Shown here: piece by piece, positions 1-6,021 of the stretch
How the letters are laid out: each line of letters starts with the position of its first letter
Position numbering within the stretch: the stretch's first letter is position 1
NCBI GenBank assembly: GCA_963619835.1
Contig: CAVEYD010000008.1
Coordinates: 1 to 46,838 of the forward strand
Direction of reading: 5' to 3'
DNA length: 46,838 nucleotides
From: Fimimonas sp963619835
GTDB taxonomy: Bacteria; Bacillota; Clostridia; Christensenellales; CAG-314
The notes under the pieces: model-generated
Databases searched by the model: none
The model's input: only the letters and a program-made list of their open reading frames with translations
Told to the model about the DNA's origin: nothing
Translations under genes and position numbers: made by a program

Positions 1-66
1 CTCAGCTGGGAGAGCACCTGCCTTGCAAGCAGGGGGTCAGCGGTTCGATCCCGCTCATCTCCACCA
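1..66 (+). tRNA. tRNA-Ala (TGC), 5' end cut by the window edge
   Basis: The D-arm, the anticodon arm with loop CTTGCAA (anticodon TGC), the T-arm GGTTCGATCC and the 3' acceptor strand CATCTCC, followed by A and an encoded CCA, are all visible. The first bases of the acceptor stem lie outside the window. It decodes GCN alanine codons. It sits 44 bp upstream of a tRNA-Ile gene, a pairing typical of the end of an rRNA/tRNA operon, but no rRNA is visible here. Confidence 0.95.
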
Positions 67-110
67 TTCGCAACGGGTAGCATAGACATTTTTGTCTATG
101 CTATAAATAT

Positions 111-187
111 AGAAGCATAGCTCAGCAGGTTAGAGCACCACCCTGATAAGGTGGGGGTCGGTGGTTCGAGTCCACTTGCTTCTACCA
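111..187 (+). tRNA. tRNA-Ile (GAT)
   Basis: A full cloverleaf is readable: acceptor strands AGAAGCA and TGCTTCT pair perfectly, the anticodon loop has GAT, the T-loop is GGTTCGAGTCC, the discriminator base is A and CCA is encoded. It decodes ATC and ATT. It is probably co-transcribed with the preceding tRNA-Ala and ends at the terminator that follows directly. Confidence 0.95.
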
Positions 188-190
188 AAA

Positions 191-228
191 AAAACGAACT
201 TCGTAATTAAACGAGGTTCGTTTTTTTT
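191..228 (+). terminator. intrinsic terminator of the tRNA operon
   Basis: The arms CGAACTTCG (195-203) and CGAGGTTCG (212-220) pair with one G-U, flanked by an A run on the left and eight T on the right. It begins within a few bases of the tRNA-Ile CCA end and could work in both directions. Confidence 0.85.
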
Positions 229-240
229 ACATTTGCCTTT

Positions 241-528
241 GTGGGCTTACATGTAGAAATTTTCACAACAAAAGTATTTCGAATAAAACTGATAAATGAA
301 ATACCGATTTTAGATGTGCCGTTTCTTTCTAGCAGCAAGGCAAAATGTTTTTTAGAACACATTAGAAATGCTTTCGCACACGGATGTACTCTGTTTTTAC
401 CTAACGGAAATCTGATTTTAGAGGACAAAAATAAAGCAATTATTACTGCTCGCATTTTCATCCACCAACAATCGTTGTTGGATTGGATAAAATTGATAGA
501 TAAAAATCAAAAATACTATAAACTTTAA
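241..528 (+). pseudogene. HEPN-like protein fragment (C-terminal part)
   Basis: A 95-residue open frame starting at GTG. Residues 38-49 read FLEHIRNAFAHG, matching the R-x4-H signature of HEPN domains, many of which are RNases in toxin, abortive-infection or RNA-processing proteins. The following stretch (LEDKN... then an amphipathic end LLDWIKLIDK) resembles the tail of short HEPN proteins found on plasmids and in defence loci. Such proteins are usually nearly twice as long, there is no Shine-Dalgarno site before the GTG, and the frame runs back into the tRNA terminator. It is therefore probably a 5'-truncated remnant left beside the tRNA cluster. The family placement is by motif only. An intact small protein cannot be excluded. 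Confidence 0.5.
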
Positions 529-537
529 TTAGAAAAA

Positions 538-573
538 CAAAACCCCCTGCGCGTGTTTGCGAAGGGGGTTTTG
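538..573. terminator. bidirectional intrinsic terminator
   Basis: CAAAACCCCC (538-547) pairs perfectly with GGGGGTTTTG (564-573). It lies just beyond the rpmE stop on the minus strand and after the HEPN fragment on the plus strand, so it can serve both. Confidence 0.85.
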
Positions 574-590
574 AATTGTTTGCATTTTGA

Positions 591-797
591 TTATTGCATG
601 CCGTACTTTTTCTTGAACTTATCTACGCGTCCGCCGGCATCTACAAGCTTTTGTTTGCCTGTAAAGTAAGGATGGCACTTGTTGCAAATTTCTACCTTGA
701 TAACGTCCGTATCTTTGGTCGTTCCGGTTTTGAAAGTTGCGCCACAAGCACATACAACAGTCGCTTCATGATAATTGGGATGTATACCTTGTTTCAT
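591..797 (-). CDS. rpmE: 50S ribosomal protein bL31
   Basis: 68 residues, the usual bL31 length. It begins MKQGIHPNY, and it has the zinc-ligand pattern of the C-plus (zinc-binding) form: Cys-Ala-Cys near residues 16-18 and CNKCHPYFTGKQ near residues 38-49. It binds the large subunit and bridges to the 30S head. The start is supported by the site GAGAGG about 9 bases upstream. It is monocistronic, with its own promoter (849-877) and a strong terminator. Having the zinc form, it may also serve as a zinc store, as known for this family. Confidence 0.96.
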   Translation of the reverse strand: MKQGIHPNYHEATVVCACGATFKTGTTKDTDVIKVEICNKCHPYFTGKQKLVDAGGRVDKFKKKYGMQ

Positions 798-821
798 TGT
801 CGCTTACCTCTCTATTTATTT

Positions 822-877
822 GGAACCATCGTTCCAGTGCACTTTGATATTTTACTATTTGTTTGTTTTGTAGTCAA
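822..877 (-). promoter_or_regulatory. rpmE promoter and small leader hairpin
   Basis: On the minus strand, TTGACT (872-877) and TAAAAT (849-854) are separated by exactly 17 bases. Just downstream in the leader is a perfect hairpin TGGAAC/GTTCCA (832-837 with 822-827, 4-base loop), ahead of the ribosome binding site. L31 leaders with autoregulatory structures are known in several phyla, so this hairpin could be one, but it is short. The remainder of the 798-1068 gap (about 880-1068) holds no gene I can support, only a weak GAAAAAAG/CTTTTTTC hairpin downstream of nagA. Confidence 0.75.
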
Positions 878-1068
878 GCGTTTTTCTTTAATTCTTTTTC
901 GTTGCAAATTATCGTACAATTTTTGTCTTTTGCAAGAAAGCCAACACCACTTTTTATTTTCTTTTTTATGTGTGACTACTTATTTTTTGTTGTTGCGTTG
1001 TAAAAATTTTTGTTTTCGCAAGAAAAAAGCCTCAAGACAAAACTTTTTTCATTTAAATTGCACTGTTT

Positions 1069-2175
1069 TTAACCGAACAAAATAAAATCTGCATCCTTAC
1101 CGACTTCTATTGTGCCTATGCGTTTATCCAACCCGACAAGTTTTGCAGGGTTTACCGTCCAAAGCTTAATTGCTTCGTGAAGGGGAATTCCGCAAAAAGT
1201 AACAACGTTTGCAAGTCCCGAATAGGCATCCAAAATACTTCCTGCACGAGTTGTTGTTCCGGCGATAAAAGCATCTCCGTTGACAACGGTTACATCGCTT
1301 ACACCCAATTTGTAATTTCCGTCGGGTAAGCCTGCTGCCATCATGCTGTCGGTTATACCGATAACCTTATCTGTTCCCTTTACGTTAACAAGCAACTTCA
1401 AAACGTCCTTATCGACATGCTTGCCATCACAAATAACTTCCGCATATACATTTGACGCCAAGGCGGAACCTGCCATATTTAGGTCAAGTCTGTCCATCTG
1501 AGACATCGCATTTCCCCAATGAGTGAACGATTTTGCCCCGGCGGCCAAGCACGCTTCTACTTGTTTTCCGTTTGCTGCACTGTGTCCCAAAGACACCACT
1601 ACTCCGTTTGCGGTAGCTTCGGCAACAAACTCGGGCGCATTTGGCAGTTCCGGTGCGATAGTTATTATTCTAATAAGTCCCTTTGCGGCCTTTTGATACT
1701 TCAAAAACTTTTCAAAAGACGGTGTTTGCAAATACTCAACCGGCATTGCACCATGCTTTTTAGGAGACAAAAACGGTCCTTCAAGATTTATTCCCTTAAC
1801 CTCGGGATATTCCTTGGCAAGTTCAGAAACAATTTCAGCCTGACGGCAAATAACTTCGTCACTGTCTGTCATGATGGTAGGCAAGACGGTACCGACACCA
1901 TGGGCAATGTAAAACTCAACAATTTTTTTCATCCCATCAAGGTCGGCCGTGTTAAAGTCGAATCCGTTTGCACCATGTGTGTGAATATCTACAAGAGCCG
2001 GCAAAATATAACGCCCGGAACAATCGATAACCTGCGTTTGCTCGTCGGCAATAATTTCCGGAGCGATTTCAATAATTTTGCCGTGATTAGCAACAATATC
2101 GGTTTTTACAAGCGTTTTACCTATTAGCGCTTGCCCATTTTTGTAAAGTATCATGTTGTTTTCTGTCGTTGCCAT
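1069..2175 (-). CDS. nagA: N-acetylglucosamine-6-phosphate deacetylase
   Basis: 368 residues, close to the family norm of about 380. It removes the acetyl group from GlcNAc-6-phosphate to give glucosamine-6-phosphate for glycolysis or wall synthesis, in the cytoplasm. Metal ligands are visible as IHTHG (His65, His67), a Glu in NLEGPF, SLGHS and FTHWGNAM. The catalytic Asp is in ITDSMMAAG. The C-terminal beta-sandwich ends with GTIEVGKDADFILF. The start is fixed by GGAGAAA about 6 bases upstream. No nagB lies in the window, so the next step must be encoded elsewhere. Confidence 0.95.
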   Translation of the reverse strand: MATTENNMILYKNGQALIGKTLVKTDIVANHGKIIEIAPEIIADEQTQVIDCSGRYILPALVDIHTHGANGFDFNTADLDGMKKIVEFYIAHGVGTVLPTIMTDSDEVICRQAEIVSELAKEYPEVKGINLEGPFLSPKKHGAMPVEYLQTPSFEKFLKYQKAAKGLIRIITIAPELPNAPEFVAEATANGVVVSLGHSAANGKQVEACLAAGAKSFTHWGNAMSQMDRLDLNMAGSALASNVYAEVICDGKHVDKDVLKLLVNVKGTDKVIGITDSMMAAGLPDGNYKLGVSDVTVVNGDAFIAGTTTRAGSILDAYSGLANVVTFCGIPLHEAIKLWTVNPAKLVGLDKRIGTIEVGKDADFILFG

Positions 2176-2236
2176 AGTAATTTCTCCGCAATAAATAAAG
2201 ACATTTTAGTAGATGCTCTATTGAAAATTTTAATTT

Positions 2237-2265
2237 ATTATATCACTTTACGGCTTTTGTAGCAA
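2237..2265 (-). promoter_or_regulatory. nagA promoter
   Basis: TTGCTA (2260-2265) and a perfect TATAAT (2237-2242), 17-base spacer, minus strand. This predicts a leader of about 55 nt before the nagA ATG. Confidence 0.65.
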
Positions 2266-2310
2266 TTGTTAAAAACAAATTGTTTTAATTTTATTGTTGC
2301 ATCAAAAAAC

Positions 2311-2356
2311 CACGTTGTTTTTTTTGAGTTTCCTGTGTGATCGTCAAAACAACGTG
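2311..2356. repeat. 11-bp inverted repeat between nagA and deoD
   Basis: CACGTTGTTTT (2311-2321) is perfectly complementary to AAAACAACGTG (2346-2356), with a 24-base loop. It lies downstream of the deoD terminator and upstream of the nagA promoter. It could be a second terminator or an operator. A T-rich tract follows on the plus strand only. Confidence 0.5.
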
Positions 2357-2385
2357 TTCTTTATCTTTATTTTTTTGAATAAAAA

Positions 2386-2418
2386 AAGGCTAAGCATTTT
2401 GTTAGACCGCTTAGCCTT
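2386..2418 (-). terminator. deoD intrinsic terminator
   Basis: AAGGCTAAGC (2386-2395) and GCTTAGCCTT (2409-2418) pair perfectly. Read on the minus strand the stem is followed by a run of T, 16 bases past the deoD stop. Confidence 0.85.
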
Positions 2419-2433
2419 CGTTGTCTTTATTTT

Positions 2434-3147
2434 TTAGTAATCTGTGCCTATTTCCAAAGCAAGTTTCATCATTTCGTGGAAGGAATTTTGTCTATCTTCC
2501 GAAGAAAGTTCCTCACCGGTTAAAAGATGGTCGGAAATTGTACAAATGCAAAGTGCTTTTTTGTTGGCGCGTGCCGCATTGAGATACAGTGCAGCAGACT
2601 CCATTTCGACTGCAAGCACGCCCATCTTTCCCCAAACGGCAGAGCCGGCTCCGTCGTCGTAAAAGGTGTCCGAGGACAAAATGTTTCCTACTTTGTATGT
2701 GTAGCCCAACTCTTTTGCCTTAGCAACCGCTTTTTCAAGCAACTCGTAACTACAAATTGGAGCTAACGTCCCGGGCATTCCAAATTGATGAGCAAAATTG
2801 CTGTTTGTGCAAGCGCCTTGTGCAAAAACAAGGTTACGTAATTTCAAATCAGGATGTATTGCCCCGGCAGAACCTATACGAATAATGTTCTCCACTCCGT
2901 AAAAGTTGTAAAGCTCATAGCTGTAAATTCCTATCGAAGGAATTCCCATTCCACTTGCCATTACGGAAATTTTCTTTCCGTTGTATGTTCCCGTGTAACC
3001 TTGAACTCCTCTAACATTGTTTACAAGAACAGGATCGGTTAAATAATGTTCGGCAATGTATTTTGCGCGAAGGGGGTCTCCCGGCATAAGTACAGTTGGT
3101 GCAAAATCTCCTTTTTTTGCAGATATATGTGGGGTTGGTATTGGCAT
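2434..3147 (-). CDS. deoD: purine-nucleoside phosphorylase, DeoD type
   Basis: 237 residues, the normal length of the hexameric trimer-of-dimers class. It splits purine (deoxy)ribonucleosides with phosphate into base and ribose-1-phosphate. Features seen: phosphate-binding MPGDPLRAKY (21-30) and GSAGAI (92-97), the substrate motif EMES (181-184), and the catalytic Asp206 in ISDH. The start has AAAGGAG 9 bases upstream. It is a single gene with its own promoter, operator-like palindromes and terminator. It fits with the nucleotide-degrading genes at 13.3-16 kb. Confidence 0.96.
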   Translation of the reverse strand: MPIPTPHISAKKGDFAPTVLMPGDPLRAKYIAEHYLTDPVLVNNVRGVQGYTGTYNGKKISVMASGMGIPSIGIYSYELYNFYGVENIIRIGSAGAIHPDLKLRNLVFAQGACTNSNFAHQFGMPGTLAPICSYELLEKAVAKAKELGYTYKVGNILSSDTFYDDGAGSAVWGKMGVLAVEMESAALYLNAARANKKALCICTISDHLLTGEELSSEDRQNSFHEMMKLALEIGTDY

Positions 3148-3165
3148 AAAATTTTTCTCCTTTGT

Positions 3166-3198
3166 TTAAACGTTTAAGCTTTGTTTTGACGACAAAAC
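3166..3198. promoter_or_regulatory. two palindromes in the deoD leader
   Basis: TTAAACGTTTAA (3166-3177) is a perfect 12-bp palindrome with a central CG, a pattern common in LacI-family operators. GTTTTGACGACAAAAC (3183-3198) is a 6-4-6 inverted repeat that begins a few bases after the predicted transcription start. Both lie between the deoD -10 box and its ribosome site, a good position for repressor sites. No regulator gene is adjacent. Confidence 0.45.
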
Positions 3199-3210
3199 TT
3201 TGTTAAAAAT

Positions 3211-3239
3211 ATTGTATATTTTTTAAAACAAAAAGTCAA
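3211..3239 (-). promoter_or_regulatory. deoD promoter
   Basis: TTGACT (3234-3239), 17-base spacer, TACAAT (3211-3216) on the minus strand. Confidence 0.75.
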
Positions 3240-3302
3240 TACTAAAAATCGCTCCTTTGCAAGTCACCATAGAAACAAAACTAAAAACAACCTTCGCATA
3301 AA

Positions 3303-3331
3303 TAGACAAACAAAAAAATATTGTGTATAAT
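3303..3331 (+). promoter_or_regulatory. galM promoter
   Basis: TAGACA (3303-3308), 17-base spacer, perfect TATAAT (3326-3331). It probably drives galM and possibly ung and the genes after it. Confidence 0.75.
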
Positions 3332-3390
3332 TTTGTTATCAAAAAATATATTGTTCCGTCAATAAAAATGACTTGATAGAGGGTAAAAAA

Positions 3391-4386
3391 ATGATTTTTG
3401 ACAATTACAACGGCATTGACATAGAAGCTTACACTATAAAAGATAAAATTTCCGTTACAGTGCTAACACTTGGGGCAACCATCGTTGACATCTCCGTTCC
3501 GGACAAATACGGCAATTTAACACATGTTGCGTTGTCTGTCAACGATGCAAAAACACTGACCACGTCTGCCGGATACATGGGTTCGGTTGTGGGAAGGTGC
3601 GGAAATCGAATTGGCAATGGCGGATTTTCCCTTAATGGCAAACACTTCAACTTGCACAACAACGAAGAACACGCACATCTACATGGTGGCAAAGACGGTT
3701 TCAACAAAAAAGTGTACAACGTTGTAAATAAAACAACAAACAGTATAACTCTTTCTTGCCACAGTGATGATGGTGAAGAAGGCTACCCGGGAAATTTAGA
3801 CATGACAGTAACTTATACGGTAAATAACAGTGCTTTATCCATAGAATACAAAGCAACATGCGATGCAGACACTGTGTTTAATCCGACAAACCATGCTTAC
3901 TTCAACTTAAACGGACAAGGCAACGGAGACATTCACGACCATGAAATTCAAATTTTTGCCGATAATTTCATAGCTGTAAACAAAGATTTACTTCCCGTTG
4001 CAATAACGCCCGTAGAAAATACTCCTTTCGATTTTCGCACAGCAAAACTAATCGGCAAAGACATCAATGCCGACAACGACCAACTTAAAATTGCAGGTGG
4101 GTACGACCACAACTTTTGTCTAACAGGACAACATGCTTGCACTTTGTGCTCGGCAAAATCGGGAATAGTCATGGACGTGTACACAGACCGTCCCGGTGTG
4201 CAATTTTATTCAGGCAACTTTATAGACAATCTCCACGGGAAATCCGTCTACAACAAACGTGCAGGTTTGTGCCTTGAAACACAATGCTATCCGGATGCAA
4301 TTCATCATCCGGACTATCCCTCTGTAGTACTGAATAAGGGCCAAAACTTTTATTCTAAAACAATTTACGAATTTTCCGTAAAATAA
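3391..4386 (+). CDS. galM: aldose 1-epimerase (galactose mutarotase)
   Basis: 331 residues from the ATG at 3391. That start is preferred over an in-frame TTG at 3373 because AGAGGG (3378-3383) is at the right distance. It interconverts alpha and beta anomers of aldoses such as galactose. Visible signatures are NPTNHAYFNL with catalytic His168, GGYDHNF, FYSGNF and the catalytic base Glu296 in CLETQCYPDAIHHPDYP. No galK or galT is near, but a GH36 alpha-galactosidase that would release galactose lies at 44.4 kb. It is followed 18 bp later by ung. Confidence 0.94.
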   Translation: MIFDNYNGIDIEAYTIKDKISVTVLTLGATIVDISVPDKYGNLTHVALSVNDAKTLTTSAGYMGSVVGRCGNRIGNGGFSLNGKHFNLHNNEEHAHLHGGKDGFNKKVYNVVNKTTNSITLSCHSDDGEEGYPGNLDMTVTYTVNNSALSIEYKATCDADTVFNPTNHAYFNLNGQGNGDIHDHEIQIFADNFIAVNKDLLPVAITPVENTPFDFRTAKLIGKDINADNDQLKIAGGYDHNFCLTGQHACTLCSAKSGIVMDVYTDRPGVQFYSGNFIDNLHGKSVYNKRAGLCLETQCYPDAIHHPDYPSVVLNKGQNFYSKTIYEFSVK

Positions 4387-4404
4387 TCTTTTTTCTTTCA
4401 TCTT

Positions 4405-5064
4405 ATGATACGCGATTACAACGGATGGGACGATTTGTTTTTGCAAGAGTTTTCTAAACCATACTTTGTTGAATTAAAAAAATTTTTGATTAACGAGTAT
4501 GCCACAAAGCAAGTTTTTCCGCCAAAAAACAAAATACTAAACGCATTTGACAACACATCCTACAACGATGTAAATGTTGTAATTATAGGACAAGATCCCT
4601 ACTACAACTACGGGCAAGCAATGGGAATGAGTTTTTCCGTTCCTAAAGGAGTTGCCGTTCCTAAAAGCTTGCAAAACATTTTTGCAGAAATAAAGTCCGA
4701 CACGGGGAATGCATCTCAAATTGTTGGCGGAGATCTCACTCCATGGGCAAAACAAGGTGTTTTGCTACTCAATTCCGTTTTGACTGTTGTTGAAGGAAAA
4801 CCAAATTCTCACCAAGGAAAAGGTTGGGAGTTGTTTACCGATGCGGTAATAAAGCATTTAAATGACCGAAGTCGTTCAATGGTTTTTTTGCTTTGGGGCA
4901 AAAATGCTTGCCAAAAGAAACAACTGATAACATCACCTCAACACCTTGTGCTTACTGCCGCACATCCAAGTCCACTTAGCGCATACAATGGTTTTTTCGG
5001 TTGCAAACACTTTAGTAAAACTAACGAATTTTTGGCAAAACAAAATATACACATAGATTGGTAA
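4405..5064 (+). CDS. ung: uracil-DNA glycosylase, family 1
   Basis: 219 residues, typical of the family. It excises uracil from DNA as the first step of base-excision repair. The water-activating motif is GQDPYY (Asp64), the uracil-binding LLNS lies near 121-124, and HPSPLS carries His187. Asp64 and His187 fall at the same numbers as in the E. coli enzyme. The usual GQDPYH has Tyr in place of His67, a modest deviation. The start region lacks any Shine-Dalgarno sequence (only pyrimidines precede the ATG), so translation may depend on coupling to galM, 18 bp upstream. Confidence 0.95.
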   Translation: MIRDYNGWDDLFLQEFSKPYFVELKKFLINEYATKQVFPPKNKILNAFDNTSYNDVNVVIIGQDPYYNYGQAMGMSFSVPKGVAVPKSLQNIFAEIKSDTGNASQIVGGDLTPWAKQGVLLLNSVLTVVEGKPNSHQGKGWELFTDAVIKHLNDRSRSMVFLLWGKNACQKKQLITSPQHLVLTAAHPSPLSAYNGFFGCKHFSKTNEFLAKQNIHIDW

Positions 5065-5123
5065 CCATTTATTCGATTGTTTAACGGAATACACCACTTT
5101 CAAACTTGCTTAGAGAGGTAAAA

Positions 5124-5945
5124 ATGACTAGAGCGATAATGACCATTCACGGATTTTTAACAGACATAAAAGATTTTGGCCGCTTGTACGACTATCTAGA
5201 TTTTTATGATGAAGTCTGTCCTTATAAAATTCCCGGGCACAATGACAAGGTGGACTTTTCTCTTTTTACACTAGAATCGACAACAACCGGACTCTTACAA
5301 TGCTTTGATTCCTTGCAAAAAAAATATGATACGGTTGATGTTGTTGGTTTTTCGATGGGAGGAGCACTAACAACATATCTTTGCGCAATGCGACCTGTCC
5401 ATCGAGCCGTTTTTGTTTCACCCGCAAACAAGTTTTTTAACTGGACATCCGCAATTGCCGGAATAAAATTTTACATTAGGTATTTGCATCAACATCGACT
5501 TTTGCATGATTTGCATAACCAAGACTCCATTGGAAACTACATTGAAAACAATCTTGTCTCGGCGCACATTGCAATAAAAAGAACATTCAAAAATGTAGAC
5601 TTGCACACTTTTTCCGTGTTTTCAAATTTAATGGACATGACAAACGAACAAGTGGAAAAGGTTTCCCCTGTAAAAACCCCCTCCATGCTTTTGTGGGGAG
5701 AGTTGGACGAGATGGTTCCCAAAACATCAGTAGAGTTTATAAAAAATCATTTTGATAACTTAAAAGTAGAGATCGTTCCGGACGTTGGCCATGCCATGCT
5801 GTACACAAATAGAGACAGTTCTTTAATTCCAAAAATTGTTTCTTTCCTTTCAGACGGTGAAATTGTTCCAAACGTTCCTTTTCAAAACAAAATAGACGTA
5901 AAATCCATTTTAAACCGCATCAAAACTCAAGAAAAGTTTAAGTAA
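5124..5945 (+). CDS. alpha/beta hydrolase (carboxylesterase/lipase-like)
   Basis: 273 residues from the ATG at 5124, chosen over TTG 5106 because AGAGAGG (5112-5118) precedes it. The alpha/beta hydrolase triad is readable: Ser77 in the nucleophile elbow GFSMGG, Asp195 in LLWGELDEMVP and His223 in VGHAM. The oxyanion segment HGFL is at residues 9-12. There is no signal peptide, so it should act in the cytoplasm. The closest recognisable type is the small carboxylesterase or monoacylglycerol-lipase group. The substrate is not deducible. Its neighbours, ung and an ABC exporter, give no functional hint. Confidence 0.8.
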   Translation: MTRAIMTIHGFLTDIKDFGRLYDYLDFYDEVCPYKIPGHNDKVDFSLFTLESTTTGLLQCFDSLQKKYDTVDVVGFSMGGALTTYLCAMRPVHRAVFVSPANKFFNWTSAIAGIKFYIRYLHQHRLLHDLHNQDSIGNYIENNLVSAHIAIKRTFKNVDLHTFSVFSNLMDMTNEQVEKVSPVKTPSMLLWGELDEMVPKTSVEFIKNHFDNLKVEIVPDVGHAMLYTNRDSSLIPKIVSFLSDGEIVPNVPFQNKIDVKSILNRIKTQEKFK

Positions 5946-6021
5946 AGATTTTTATAATTAAAATATAAACTTTTAAAGCAACACGCGAAATGAAGGCCTT
6001 GTTTAAAAACTGGAGAAAATT

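Noticed and set aside
207..461. Minus-strand 84-codon frame opposite the HEPN fragment
   Set aside because: It has no recognisable motif, and it includes the terminator and the reverse complement of the HEPN signature.
804..835. Five-codon ORF in the rpmE leader (minus strand, MVPNK)
   Set aside because: It is too short, has no ribosome site, and sits over a small hairpin.
594..1085. A 163-codon plus-strand frame over rpmE and the following gap
   Set aside because: It lies antisense to the certain rpmE gene and is low-complexity and Phe/Cys/Leu-rich, as expected from AT-rich antisense. It has no ribosome site.
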